A stretch of 64,000 bases of DNA from Vibrio nitrifigilis. GTDB lineage: Bacteria > Pseudomonadota > Gammaproteobacteria > Enterobacterales > Vibrionaceae. The notes under the pieces are model-generated. The model saw nothing but the letters and a program-made list of their open reading frames with translations, searched no databases and was not told the origin of the DNA. The stretch covers positions 744,001-808,000 of the forward strand of contig NZ_JADPMR010000001.1 of assembly GCF_015686695.1 (NCBI RefSeq). The letters run 5' to 3'. The translations under genes were made by a program, and so were the position numbers. Positions 25,951 through 35,433 of the stretch are shown one piece after another. Each line of letters begins with the position of its first letter. Position 1 is the stretch's first letter.

Positions 25951-27267
25951 CTAACAACTAAACAGCTCTTGGTGTAGACGCTGCGCGTAGCCGTCGGTCA
26001 TGGCGGCAATGTAATCGCACAATACGCGCATGCCATCGCTGTTGGCTGCCTCTGCTTCCAACCATTTTTCTCTAGTGGCGTCTGGAAGAAGACGCTCTGG
26101 GTCAGCACTAAGCGCTTCAAAGAGATCCATGATCATTTGTTGCCCCTTGTATTCAAAGCGTTGTACTTGGGGAATATGGATCACATATTGATTGACGAAT
26201 TTTTTTAATACCTCAAGGGCGTAGGCCATTTCTGGCGCGAGATAAGCGTTATAAGCGAGCAGTGGATTTGTGAATTCACCCGCGACTTCTTCTACGCTAA
26301 TACTCGTCAGTAAGGCATTAACAATTCCACCTATCGCATCTTTACGAATGTAATGTTTACCAGAAAAAAGCATATTGGTGAGTTCATCAATTTGGCTGGC
26401 AAACCAACTTTCGGGATAGTGACTCAGTGCCAAGTGAGCACTTTCATCCCATTGTGATCGAGTGACCATACCGAGAACGATGGCGTCTTCGAGATCATGG
26501 ACACCATAGGCAATATCATCGGCAAGTTCCATTATCGAGCAATCGAGTGATTTGTACTGAGTCTTTCGGTGTTCGTAAGGTGAGTTAGGCGCTTCGCGCA
26601 TCGTGCCTAATCGCTGTTTATCGTCCGCAGAGAGAGGCTCGCATACCCAATCAAATAACGCTTTATCACAGTCATATAACCCTTTAGCGGGCATCCAATC
26701 TCGTGCTTTTAATTGACGGGGATTAGTGACTGCTTCGGCTTGTTTTTCAGCGCGAGTTTCACTCAATAGCGCAGGGTATTTTAATAAACCTAACAGCGTG
26801 CGCCGGGCTAAATTCATCCCGTGATGTTCAGTATAAGGCTCAAGGCTGGTTACGATCCGAAAAGTTTGTGCATTACCTTCAAATCCACCATGCTCACGCA
26901 TCATAAAATTTAATGCAATCTCACCACCGTGACCGAAAGGGGGATGCCCAATATCGTGAGCAAGACACAGCGAATCAATCAAGCTATCGGATGGCATTAG
27001 CGGGCGAAACTCAGGCTGCTTATTTTTAAGCTGCGCCACAATACCTGTGCCTATTTGAGCAACCTCGAGTGAATGAGTTAAACGAGTACGGTGGAAGTCG
27101 TTCAGGTTGGTGCCGTGAACCTGAGTTTTGGCCTGTAAGCGGCGAAAGGCAGCAGAATGTAAGACTCGGGCGCGATCACGCTGAAATGGGCTGCGATGAT
27201 CATTACGTCGAATCTTATGTTCGTCGTTATTGCGTTCTTGCCAGCGTTCATCAATTGAAAAAGGCAT
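25951..27267 (-). CDS. dGTP triphosphohydrolase-like HD protein
   Basis: 438 residues, cytosolic. The N-terminus DERWQERNNDEHKIRRNDHR starts the dGTPase-like family. The HD metal site is formed by RLTHSLEVAQIG and LAHDIGHPPFGHGGE, with further conserved SIMELADDIAYGVHDLEDAI. It removes triphosphate from dNTPs, lowering dNTP pools. It is read together with yfbR (43 bp apart), another nucleotide-pool HD enzyme. Confidence 0.9.
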   Translation of the reverse strand: MPFSIDERWQERNNDEHKIRRNDHRSPFQRDRARVLHSAAFRRLQAKTQVHGTNLNDFHRTRLTHSLEVAQIGTGIVAQLKNKQPEFRPLMPSDSLIDSLCLAHDIGHPPFGHGGEIALNFMMREHGGFEGNAQTFRIVTSLEPYTEHHGMNLARRTLLGLLKYPALLSETRAEKQAEAVTNPRQLKARDWMPAKGLYDCDKALFDWVCEPLSADDKQRLGTMREAPNSPYEHRKTQYKSLDCSIMELADDIAYGVHDLEDAIVLGMVTRSQWDESAHLALSHYPESWFASQIDELTNMLFSGKHYIRKDAIGGIVNALLTSISVEEVAGEFTNPLLAYNAYLAPEMAYALEVLKKFVNQYVIHIPQVQRFEYKGQQMIMDLFEALSADPERLLPDATREKWLEAEAANSDGMRVLCDYIAAMTDGYAQRLHQELFSC

Positions 27268-27310
27268 AAAACCTCCTTTTGCCGCAGATATTATTCGAAT
27301 TTACAACTGG

Positions 27311-27895
27311 TTAACTTATTTCGTCCAGTGTTAATTCAAAACTTGGGGCGAATGTGTGGAGAAAATAGTCCATTTCTTCGGTATAACGCTCTTTCAGCGT
27401 GACATCGAGGCGTTTTTTCGCCAAGGCATATTCTTGGTTACCCGCGCTAAGTTCTTCCAAACATTTCAAATAGGCACATAAGCAATCGGCTTGTTTTACG
27501 ACCGCTGCTTCAATGGGATCGGCTGCTTCGGCTAACAAAAAGGGGGTAAAATCTTCTTGAAGCTCTTCTGGAAGCATGGCTAAGAGACGTCTTTCTGCCG
27601 CAGACTCGATCTTTTTATATTCTTTAGCAATCTCAGGATTGTAGTACTTGACTGGGGTAGGGAGGTCACCAGTGAGCACTTCACTGCTGTCATGATACAT
27701 GGCTTTAATTGCGATTCTTTCTGGATTGAGATTACCGCCAAATTTTTTATTTTTAATGACCGCAAGTGCATGAGCGACAAAAGCGACTTGCAGACTGTGT
27801 TCGGAAATATTTTCGCTGGAGACAGAACGCATCAATGGCCAGCGTTGAATCAATTTCATACGAGCAAGGTGAGCAAAAAAATGGCTCTCTTTCAT
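27311..27895 (-). CDS. yfbR: 5'-deoxynucleotidase YfbR
   Basis: 194 residues from ATG 27895, preceded by AAGGATG; a longer frame to 27922 lacks family support. It matches E. coli YfbR from MKESHFFAHLARMKLIQRWP onward, with HD residues in SEHSLQVAFVAHAL and AMYHDSSEVLTGDLPTP and a conserved MDYF near the end. It dephosphorylates deoxyribonucleoside 5'-monophosphates, for example dUMP formation in some pathways. Immediately upstream of the dGTPase gene in the same direction. Confidence 0.92.
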   Translation of the reverse strand: MKESHFFAHLARMKLIQRWPLMRSVSSENISEHSLQVAFVAHALAVIKNKKFGGNLNPERIAIKAMYHDSSEVLTGDLPTPVKYYNPEIAKEYKKIESAAERRLLAMLPEELQEDFTPFLLAEAADPIEAAVVKQADCLCAYLKCLEELSAGNQEYALAKKRLDVTLKERYTEEMDYFLHTFAPSFELTLDEIS

Positions 27896-27983
27896 AGCGA
27901 TTTGACATCCTTTATAAAACACATAGGCACAGTGTACAAAAGACGAACGTATACACCAACCTCAGTATTGAAGAACTGACCAT

Positions 27984-28007
27984 AAAAAACGGGCGTTAAG
28001 CCCGTTT
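27984..28007 (-). terminator. Terminator after alaA
   Basis: On the minus strand AAACGGGC pairs with GCCCGTTT and is followed by a T-run. It lies about 30 bp after the alaA stop. Confidence 0.85.
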
Positions 28008-28035
28008 AGAAATTTCAATCAATTGCCAGCAATGA

Positions 28036-29250
28036 TTATTGACGATAAGTGCTTAAGAAACGCTCGAATCGGCTGATGGCAACTTCTAATGTCTCGACAT
28101 AAGGTAGGGTGACGATACGCACGTGATCAGGTTCTGGCCAGTTAAAACCGGTACCTTGTACCAACAGAACTTTTTCCTGAATTAAGAAATCTTGCACCAG
28201 TTTTTGGTCGTCTTTGATGTTAAATTTCTTTTTGTCCAATTTAGGGAATAAATACATAGCCCCTTTCGGTTTGACACAGGAAACCCCCGGGATCTGATTG
28301 ATCATTTCCCATGCTCGGTCGCGTTGCTCTAGCAAACGGCCGCCAGGGAGGATCAGTTCATTAATGCTTTGGTAGCCACCCAGCGCGGTTTGAATCGCGT
28401 GTTGCATCGGTACGTTGGCACATAGACGCATTGACGACAGAATATCAAGACCAGCCACATAACCTTTGGCAAGGTGTTTTGGTCCGGTTAAAAACATCCA
28501 GCCCGCTCGGAAACCACAAACGCGGTAAGCTTTAGAAAGTCCGTTAAATGTTGCTACAAGTACGTCGTCTGTTAGTGACGCGACGGAAGTATGCGTCGCA
28601 CCATCATAGAGAATCTTGTCGTAGATTTCGTCGGCAAAAATAATAAGATTGTTTTGTCGAGCGACCTCGATGACCTCTAATAGAAAGTCACGAGAGTAGA
28701 CCGCACCGGTTGGGTTATTCGGGTTGATAAGGACGATACCACGAGTTTTTTTCGAGATTTTCTTCTTAATATCATCAATATCTGGCATCCAATCTGCTTG
28801 TTCATCACAGATGTAATGCACAGCGTTACCGCCAGCCAAAGAGGTTGCTGCAGTCCAAAGAGGATAATCAGGTGCAGGAACAAGCATTTCATCGCCATTA
28901 TTAAGCAGTGCTTGCATTGCCATCACAATCAATTCAGATACACCATTGCCCACATAAACGTCTTCTACATCGAGATTACGCAGACCTTTTTTCTGGTAGT
29001 GCTGAACGACTGCTTTACGCGCTGAGTAAATACCTTTGGAATCACAGTAGCCTTGTGAGGTCGGTAAGTTGCGAATAACGTCAACCAGGATTTCATCAGG
29101 GGCATCGAAGCCGAATGGGGCGGGATTTCCGATATTTAGCTTCAGAATTTTATTCCCCTCTTCCTCCATGCGCTTAGCATGTTTGAGTACTGGACCCCTA
29201 ATGTCGTAGCAGACATTATCGAGTTTTGACGACATCTCGATATTTTGCAT
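28036..29250 (-). CDS. alaA: Alanine aminotransferase AlaA
   Basis: 404 residues of the class I PLP aminotransferases, collinear with E. coli AlaA (YfbQ). Landmarks: KLDNVCYDIRGPVLKHAKRM, NIGNPAPFGFDAPDEIL, NPNNPTGAVYSR, the Asp in FADEIYDKILYD, and the PLP lysine in TFNGLSKAYRVCGFRAGW. It forms L-alanine from pyruvate and glutamate. In E. coli the gene is next to yfbR, as here. Confidence 0.94.
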   Translation of the reverse strand: MQNIEMSSKLDNVCYDIRGPVLKHAKRMEEEGNKILKLNIGNPAPFGFDAPDEILVDVIRNLPTSQGYCDSKGIYSARKAVVQHYQKKGLRNLDVEDVYVGNGVSELIVMAMQALLNNGDEMLVPAPDYPLWTAATSLAGGNAVHYICDEQADWMPDIDDIKKKISKKTRGIVLINPNNPTGAVYSRDFLLEVIEVARQNNLIIFADEIYDKILYDGATHTSVASLTDDVLVATFNGLSKAYRVCGFRAGWMFLTGPKHLAKGYVAGLDILSSMRLCANVPMQHAIQTALGGYQSINELILPGGRLLEQRDRAWEMINQIPGVSCVKPKGAMYLFPKLDKKKFNIKDDQKLVQDFLIQEKVLLVQGTGFNWPEPDHVRIVTLPYVETLEVAISRFERFLSTYRQ

Positions 29251-29469
29251 TGTCTTAATCCTGATTGTGAAATTTTTGTATTACCAACCTACACTAAATA
29301 GCTATTTTTTAGAATAAAAATCTGAAAAATTATTGTTATTGATAAGTAACCAAAATTGAGCTGGAACAATCAAGGGGGAAAAAGATGTTGTACAACCTTG
29401 ATTTAAGTGTGCTCTCTCAATAGAGTAGCTCAACTGAAACACCGAATCCCTTGTTCTCCCGAGGTTGCT

Positions 29470-30774
29470 TTGCCTAACTTTCACCAATTTATTCATCAGC
29501 TAATTACCCGTATTCAGCAAGCGAAAGAATATGATGTTCGTATTGAACTGCCTTTAGATACTGCCCCTGAATGGTCATTGATTGATTGGCTTGATGCTCA
29601 GCCTATTTACCCGAAATTTTATTGGCAGTCACGCGACGCTAGTGAAGAGGTGGTAGCATTAGGAGCATTGGCAACATTTACTGAGCCAACGCCAGCCTAT
29701 GCGATTTTGGGAGAGCAGCAACGAGTATGGGGTGGCCGTTCATTTGATGGGCGCACTAATAAAAATCGCCGTTGCATGTCAGCCCTCTTCTTTTTGCCAC
29801 AGATTGAAGTGATCCGTCGGCAAAATGGGTGGTTCTTGGCTGCTAATATCAATCATGACGTTGAAAAGGTTATTCAGTCACTACAAAGTTTAGTGATGAA
29901 GGACATTGAGCAGCAGAAAATTAATACTGAGATTGTTGATGTCACGCATTCTCCAACCGAAGCACAATGGGCGTCTTTAATTGATGATGTGCTTTGCGGT
30001 ATCGATAAAAATGCGTTTAAGAAAGTCGTATTAGCGCGTGAAACTCGTTTAGCCTTGTCTAACCATCTAAGTGCAGCTCAGTTATTGAACGCCAGCAAAG
30101 CGGCGAATCACCATAGTTTTCACTTTATGTTGGTGTTGGACGATAAACACAGCTTTATGGGGTCGACACCTGAACGTTTATATCAACGTTCAGACAATCA
30201 ACTCTATACCGAAGCGTTAGCCGGTACGATTGGCCGCGGTCAAGATCGGACAGAAGACGAGCAGTTATCGACTTGGTTGTTAAATGATGAAAAGAACGTA
30301 AATGAAAACCAATATGTAGTGGATGATATCGTCGATCGCATTACGCCATTAGCGAATAAGATTGAGGTGGAAGAGCAAGTCTCATTGGTGAAATTACGCA
30401 AAGTTCAACATTTACGTCGTAAAATCGCCGCCACACTCAACACTGATATGCAGGCACAATTGCTTGACGCATTGCAACCAACGGCAGCTGTTGCTGGCTT
30501 ACCACGTAAAGAAGCGTATGATTTTATTTTAGAAAAAGAGCCGTTTATTCGCGGTTGGTATGCAGGCTCTATGGGGTATTTTAGCCTAGATAGTGCCGAG
30601 TTTTGTGTCGCGATACGCAGCGCTTTGGTATTAGAGAATGAAGTTCGCCTATTCGCTGGGGCGGGTATTGTTCCTGGATCGATCGCTGAGCATGAATGGC
30701 AAGAATTAAACAAAAAAATGTCTACATTAAAAAGTCTTATTGAGCAAAGTCAGCCGCTAGAGGTGGCAGTATGA
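29470..30774 (+). CDS. menF: Isochorismate synthase MenF
   Basis: 434 residues from TTG 29470, which has GAGG five bases upstream and makes the N-terminus line up with E. coli MenF. An upstream in-frame GTG at 29407 would add 21 residues without family support, so the start remains uncertain. The chorismate-binding domain occupies the C-terminal half, with FKKVVLARETRL, STPERLYQR, EALAGTIGRG, and the closing AGAGIVPGS. It makes isochorismate from chorismate, the first menaquinone step. The stop overlaps the menD ATG by four bases. Confidence 0.9.
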   Translation: MPNFHQFIHQLITRIQQAKEYDVRIELPLDTAPEWSLIDWLDAQPIYPKFYWQSRDASEEVVALGALATFTEPTPAYAILGEQQRVWGGRSFDGRTNKNRRCMSALFFLPQIEVIRRQNGWFLAANINHDVEKVIQSLQSLVMKDIEQQKINTEIVDVTHSPTEAQWASLIDDVLCGIDKNAFKKVVLARETRLALSNHLSAAQLLNASKAANHHSFHFMLVLDDKHSFMGSTPERLYQRSDNQLYTEALAGTIGRGQDRTEDEQLSTWLLNDEKNVNENQYVVDDIVDRITPLANKIEVEEQVSLVKLRKVQHLRRKIAATLNTDMQAQLLDALQPTAAVAGLPRKEAYDFILEKEPFIRGWYAGSMGYFSLDSAEFCVAIRSALVLENEVRLFAGAGIVPGSIAEHEWQELNKKMSTLKSLIEQSQPLEVAV

Positions 30775-32486
30775 GCCACGATCAAGCGGTACTTAACCGA
30801 ATTTGGAGCCGAACTCTTTTAGCCGAGTTCGCGCGTTTAGGAGTCAAGCATGTATGCGCTGCTCCTGGATCACGTTCTACGCCACTAACATTAGAGGCCG
30901 ACCAAAATAGCCAATTTACTCTGCATACTCACTTTGATGAGCGTGGACTGGGTTTTATGGCGCTGGGGCTAGCAAAGGCAAGCCAAGAGCCGGTCATTGT
31001 TATTGTGACCTCAGGAACTGCTGTAGCGAACTTATTGCCTGCGATTGCTGAGTCGAAATTAACCGGTGAGCAACTGATCATTTTGAGTTCGGATCGACCG
31101 GTTGAGCTGGTGGATTGCGGAGCTAATCAAGCAATTAACCAAGTCGGCATTTACTCGTCGCATGTGAATCATAGCTTAAACTTACCGTCACCGAATACTC
31201 AGGTGCCTTTGGCCTGGTTGTTAACCTCGATTGATAATGCTTATTTTCAGCAGCAACAAACGGGTGGCAGTATCCATATCAACTGCCCATATCCAGAGCC
31301 GCTTTACTCAAATGGTAGCGATGATCTTTACCAAGATTATTTAGCGCCGCTGCAAGATTGGACTCAATCATCCGCCCCATACTGTGAACGTTATGTTGAT
31401 AATGCATTGATGGTTCCACAAACCTTGCCTTGGTTAGAGAAAAAAGGTGTCGTTATTATTGGTGCTGTCGAATTGAACGAAGCGCAAGCCGCTAAGCAAT
31501 TTGCTGATGAATTAGGTTGGCCTTGCTTGTGCGATCCACAATCAGGGGTTGGATCTGAATGGGCTTTTTTCGATATTTGGTTGCAAAATCAGTGTGCTAC
31601 AGACAAACTAAGCGAATGTGAGCATGTTGTGCAATTTGGTGCACGTATTGTGTCTAAGCGATTGAATCAATGGCTCAGTCAACAGGTGCAGTCACATAAA
31701 GTGGGTTACGATTATATTTCGAGCCAAGCTGAACGCCAAAATCAAACGCATCTGCCACAGCATCATTGGGTGTGTGACATTGCTCAGTGGGTTGAGCAGC
31801 GGTTGAACCAACGCTCCCTATTTGAGCATCAGAATGCAGGGTGGGGCGATGAGCTTAAACGTTATTCAATGCACTGTCGTGAACTCTCAGCTTTACATCT
31901 AAATAGTGACAAAGTAAGCGAAGTGGCTATCGCACTAGATTTAAACCGTAAGCATACTTCACATACGCTCTTTTTAGGTAATAGCTTGGTGATTCGCCTA
32001 GCCGATATGTTCAGTGATTTACCAGGGTTACCTGTTTATGCTAACCGTGGCGCTTCAGGGATCGATGGCTTGGTCGCTACAGCAGCCGGTGTGCAGCGAG
32101 CGACGCAACAGCCGCTCTTAATGCTTATTGGTGATACGTCATTATTGTATGATCTTAATTCACTCGCGATGATGCGTCATACTCAGCAACCAACGGTTAT
32201 CGTTGTCACTAATAATGACGGTGGCGCTATTTTTGATTTGTTGCCTGTACCAGCAGAAAAACGGCAAAAATTATATCAAATGCCACATGGTATGGATTTC
32301 TCTTATGCTGCGGCGCAGTTTGGTTTAGCTTACTTGTGTCCAGAAACCGTTACCGCTTATCAAACTGCAGTCGATACCCACTTAAGTTCAGGGCGCGGTA
32401 CGTTACTGATTGAAATAAAGAGCCAACCAGAAGAAGCATCGCAACATATCAAGCAGTTGGTTGGTCAAATTAAACAGTTAGGATAA
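30771..32486 (+). CDS. menD: SEPHCHC synthase MenD
   Basis: 571 residues, thiamine-diphosphate enzyme that adds 2-oxoglutarate-derived succinic semialdehyde to isochorismate. The N-terminal domain has CAAPGSRSTPLTLEA and HFDERGLGFMALGLAKAS, where the catalytic Glu sits in the DERG motif. The C-terminal domain has ANRGASGIDG and the cofactor-binding GDTSLLYDLNSL...NNDGGAIF region. Coupled to menF by a four-base overlap and 3 bp from menH. Confidence 0.95.
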   Translation: MSHDQAVLNRIWSRTLLAEFARLGVKHVCAAPGSRSTPLTLEADQNSQFTLHTHFDERGLGFMALGLAKASQEPVIVIVTSGTAVANLLPAIAESKLTGEQLIILSSDRPVELVDCGANQAINQVGIYSSHVNHSLNLPSPNTQVPLAWLLTSIDNAYFQQQQTGGSIHINCPYPEPLYSNGSDDLYQDYLAPLQDWTQSSAPYCERYVDNALMVPQTLPWLEKKGVVIIGAVELNEAQAAKQFADELGWPCLCDPQSGVGSEWAFFDIWLQNQCATDKLSECEHVVQFGARIVSKRLNQWLSQQVQSHKVGYDYISSQAERQNQTHLPQHHWVCDIAQWVEQRLNQRSLFEHQNAGWGDELKRYSMHCRELSALHLNSDKVSEVAIALDLNRKHTSHTLFLGNSLVIRLADMFSDLPGLPVYANRGASGIDGLVATAAGVQRATQQPLLMLIGDTSLLYDLNSLAMMRHTQQPTVIVVTNNDGGAIFDLLPVPAEKRQKLYQMPHGMDFSYAAAQFGLAYLCPETVTAYQTAVDTHLSSGRGTLLIEIKSQPEEASQHIKQLVGQIKQLG

Positions 32487-32489
32487 TTC

Positions 32490-33275
32490 ATGCTCAGTAG
32501 CCGCTGTTCTCAGACATCTTTTTCATCGCAACAACCGGTATTGGTCTTTTTGCATGGTTTACTCGGCAGTGGCTCTGATTGGCAACCGGTATTGGAACAC
32601 ATTGATTTACCATGGATAACGGTTGATCTGCCGGGGCATGGACTTAGTCAATCGGTCTCTTGTTCAGGATTTGAGGATTGTTGCACGATGGTCGCTCAGG
32701 TTGTAATGGCACAGCTAGGGAGTGAGACGCCATGCTACATCGTTGGCTATTCATTAGGGGCGCGAATCGCCATGGTAGCAGCTGCAAGCGGCGCTTTTTC
32801 AGAGCTTAACGTTAAAGGTTGGCTCATCGAAGGCGGCAATTTTGGCCTTATTGATGAAGAGGCCAAACAGACTCGTTGGGTGAATGATACGAACTGGGCG
32901 ACGCGTTTTGAGCAAGAGCCTCTTGAACAGGTTTTAAGCGATTGGTATCAGCAACCGGTGTTTAGTTCGCTAAACCATGAGCAAAGACAAATAATGATCA
33001 CAAAACGTAGTGATAATCTTGGTAACAAGGTAGCAGAAATGTTGCGTGCAACGTCTTTAGCGAAGCAGCCTTATCTGTTATCAACCTTAAAGACGCTCAC
33101 TTTACCTATGCATTATCTCTGCGGGGAGCGCGATGCTAAGTTTCGCCAACTTGCTCAACAAAGTGGTTTGCAATACAGCCAAATAGCGCAGGCGGGACAT
33201 AATGTTCATCAGGAGCAGCCTTTGGCATATGCTGCTGAACTTCAACAATTTATTCGTCAACATTGTGGCAGTTAA
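32490..33275 (+). CDS. menH: SHCHC synthase MenH, alpha/beta hydrolase fold
   Basis: 261 residues. FLHGLLGSGSDW supplies the oxyanion region, VGYSLGARIAM carries the nucleophile Ser, and a late GHNVHQEQP has the catalytic His, which with an Asp near LCGERDAKF forms the triad. MenH eliminates pyruvate from SEPHCHC to give SHCHC. The order D-H-B fits the menaquinone clusters of gammaproteobacteria. Confidence 0.92.
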   Translation: MLSSRCSQTSFSSQQPVLVFLHGLLGSGSDWQPVLEHIDLPWITVDLPGHGLSQSVSCSGFEDCCTMVAQVVMAQLGSETPCYIVGYSLGARIAMVAAASGAFSELNVKGWLIEGGNFGLIDEEAKQTRWVNDTNWATRFEQEPLEQVLSDWYQQPVFSSLNHEQRQIMITKRSDNLGNKVAEMLRATSLAKQPYLLSTLKTLTLPMHYLCGERDAKFRQLAQQSGLQYSQIAQAGHNVHQEQPLAYAAELQQFIRQHCGS

Positions 33276-33320
33276 TTTTATTGAGCGATAATGTTGGCCA
33301 CAACAACAATGGGAATCACC

Positions 33321-34187
33321 ATGGCTAAAACGGTAGGCATTTCAGAAGAAGAGCTTTACGCACCAGTTGTTTGGAAAGACTGTAGCGCAAGCTACGAAGA
33401 TATTCACTACGAAAAATCAGAAGATGGTATTGCACGTATCACCATTGCGCGTCCGCAAGTGCGTAACGCGTTCCGCCCTCAAACAGTGAAAGAGATGATC
33501 AATGCATTGGCCGATGCTCGTTACGATGAAGCTGTTGGCGTGATCATTCTGACGGGTCTTGGCGAAGATGCATTCTGTTCTGGCGGTGATCAGAAAATCC
33601 GTGGTGATTACGGCGGTTACAAAGATGAAACAGGGACTCACCACCTGAACGTATTGGACTTTCAACGTCAAATCCGCACTTGTCCAAAACCTGTTATTGC
33701 TCAAGTGGCTGGTTGGGCTGTTGGTGGCGGCCACGTACTGCACATGATGTGTGATCTTACGATTGCTGCTGAAAACGCTCAATTTGGTCAGACTGGCCCT
33801 AAAGTTGGCTCATTTGACGGCGGTTGGGGGGCATCTTACATGGCTCGTATCGTTGGCCAAAAGAAAGCACGTGAAATCTGGTTCCTTTGCCGTTTCTACG
33901 ATGCTCAAGAAGCATTGGATATGGGTCTAGTGAATACGGTTGTGCCGCTTGCTGATCTGGAAAAAGAAACCGTTCGTTGGTGTCGTGAAGTGCTACAACA
34001 CAGCCCAATGGCACTACGTTGTCTAAAAGCGGCATTGAACGCAGACTGTGACGGTCAAGCAGGGCTTCAAGAGTTGGCAGGTAACGCAACTATGCTGTTC
34101 TACATGACTGACGAAGGTCAAGAAGGTCGCAACTCGTTTAACGAAAAACGTCGCCCAGACTTCAGCAAATTCCCTCGTAACCCATAG
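33321..34187 (+). CDS. menB: 1,4-dihydroxy-2-naphthoyl-CoA synthase MenB
   Basis: 288 residues from ATG 33321, the start that gives MAKTVGISEEELYAPV as in other Vibrio MenB and has GGGAAT upstream; the frame extends to 33291. Crotonase fold with RPQVRNAFRP, SGGDQKIRGDYGGY, AGWAVGGGHVLHMMCDLTI and QTGPKVGSFDGG. It closes the second ring of the naphthoquinone from O-succinylbenzoyl-CoA. A hairpin follows and 244 bp separate it from menC. Confidence 0.95.
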   Translation: MAKTVGISEEELYAPVVWKDCSASYEDIHYEKSEDGIARITIARPQVRNAFRPQTVKEMINALADARYDEAVGVIILTGLGEDAFCSGGDQKIRGDYGGYKDETGTHHLNVLDFQRQIRTCPKPVIAQVAGWAVGGGHVLHMMCDLTIAAENAQFGQTGPKVGSFDGGWGASYMARIVGQKKAREIWFLCRFYDAQEALDMGLVNTVVPLADLEKETVRWCREVLQHSPMALRCLKAALNADCDGQAGLQELAGNATMLFYMTDEGQEGRNSFNEKRRPDFSKFPRNP

Positions 34188-34225
34188 AGAGAATTGACCT
34201 CATTATTTAAATGGGGCTGCAATGA

Positions 34226-34256
34226 CGGTGGGGAAGCCTTGTCCCCACTGTTTTAT
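34226..34256 (+). terminator. Hairpin between menB and menC (possible terminator/attenuator)
   Basis: GTGGGGA / TCCCCAC (7 bp, seven-base loop) followed by TGTTTTAT. It could end the menF-D-H-B transcript and leave menC-menE to a promoter in the remaining 180 bp. Confidence 0.55.
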
Positions 34257-34431
34257 CAAGTGATGATATGTCGCTGAGTTAGACCAAGGTGTCATTTACG
34301 CCAGCTCATCGACATCTCATTATTTAAGGCAAGCAGCCGTTAGTTAATCGCTGCTGTCTCGCATTAAGTATTTGATTCGTAATTTACTCGTACTTAATGA
34401 ACTTTGACTTACCCAATGTATTAGGATTGAT

Positions 34432-35433
34432 ATGCGCAGCGCAAAACTGTATCGCTACACCCTGCCAATGGACAGTGGTGTGATTCTTCGTGACAACAGA
34501 CTAAAAGAACGTGAAGGTTTCATTGTTGAATTATGCGAGCAGGGGAATATTGGCCGCGGTGAGATCGCGCCATTACCCGGCTTTAGCCAAGAAGGCGTTG
34601 AAGAAGCAGGAGCATTAGCGAAGGAACAGCTCGAACTTTGGCTACAAGGGGAAGCACTCGATTATGATGCTTTGTTCCCATCTGTTGCTTTTGGGCTTTC
34701 TATGGCAGAGCTCGAACTCGCGGGTGAATTGCCAGTAGAAGGTAATTACCAAGCTGCGCCTTTATGTACTGGCGATCCTGATGATCTTCTTCCTGCATTA
34801 AATGCAATGACAGGTGAGAAAGTGGCAAAAGTGAAGGTGGGGCTTTACGAACCTATCCGAGATGGAATGTTGGTGAATTTATTCTTAGAGTCGATGCCTG
34901 ATCTTAAGTTACGTTTAGACGCCAATCGCTCCTGGACCAAAGAAAAAGCAGAAAAATTTGCTCAATATATTGCGCCGTCAATGCGCCATCGCATCACGTT
35001 TCTTGAAGAGCCGTGTCGTTCTCCTTCTGATAGTATCTCGTTTGCGATTGATACGGGGATTTCTATCGCTTGGGATGAAACGCTGCAAGAATCTGTGCGT
35101 AACCCTGAGTTTCGTTTGGGGGATTTGATGGGCGGTAAGGCGATTATTATTAAGCCAACGTTAATAGGCTCAATACAGCGTTGTATCTCCTTGATCAACA
35201 CGGCAAAAGAAGCAAAACTGCAAACCGTGATCAGCTCCAGTATTGAATCAAGCCTCGGATTAAATCAACTTGCCCGTTTAGCTCATTGGCAACTGCCTAA
35301 CGAAGTACCTGGATTGGATACAATCGGGTTGTTTGCTGAACAGTTAGAAGTGCCATGGCCGGGTTGTTCCTTACCTGTGGCCGAGTTAAATAGTCAAACT
35401 ATCGTATGGCAAGCGGAGTCTCAGTCGCTATGA
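34432..35433 (+). CDS. menC: o-Succinylbenzoate synthase MenC
   Basis: 333 residues, enolase superfamily. KVKVGLYEP carries the catalytic Lys, LRLDANRSW the first metal Asp, TFLEEPC the second ligand and IAWDETLQE the third, with IIIKPTLIGS and SSIESSLGLNQLARLA later. It dehydrates SHCHC to o-succinylbenzoate. The stop overlaps the menE ATG (ATGA). Confidence 0.93.
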   Translation: MRSAKLYRYTLPMDSGVILRDNRLKEREGFIVELCEQGNIGRGEIAPLPGFSQEGVEEAGALAKEQLELWLQGEALDYDALFPSVAFGLSMAELELAGELPVEGNYQAAPLCTGDPDDLLPALNAMTGEKVAKVKVGLYEPIRDGMLVNLFLESMPDLKLRLDANRSWTKEKAEKFAQYIAPSMRHRITFLEEPCRSPSDSISFAIDTGISIAWDETLQESVRNPEFRLGDLMGGKAIIIKPTLIGSIQRCISLINTAKEAKLQTVISSSIESSLGLNQLARLAHWQLPNEVPGLDTIGLFAEQLEVPWPGCSLPVAELNSQTIVWQAESQSL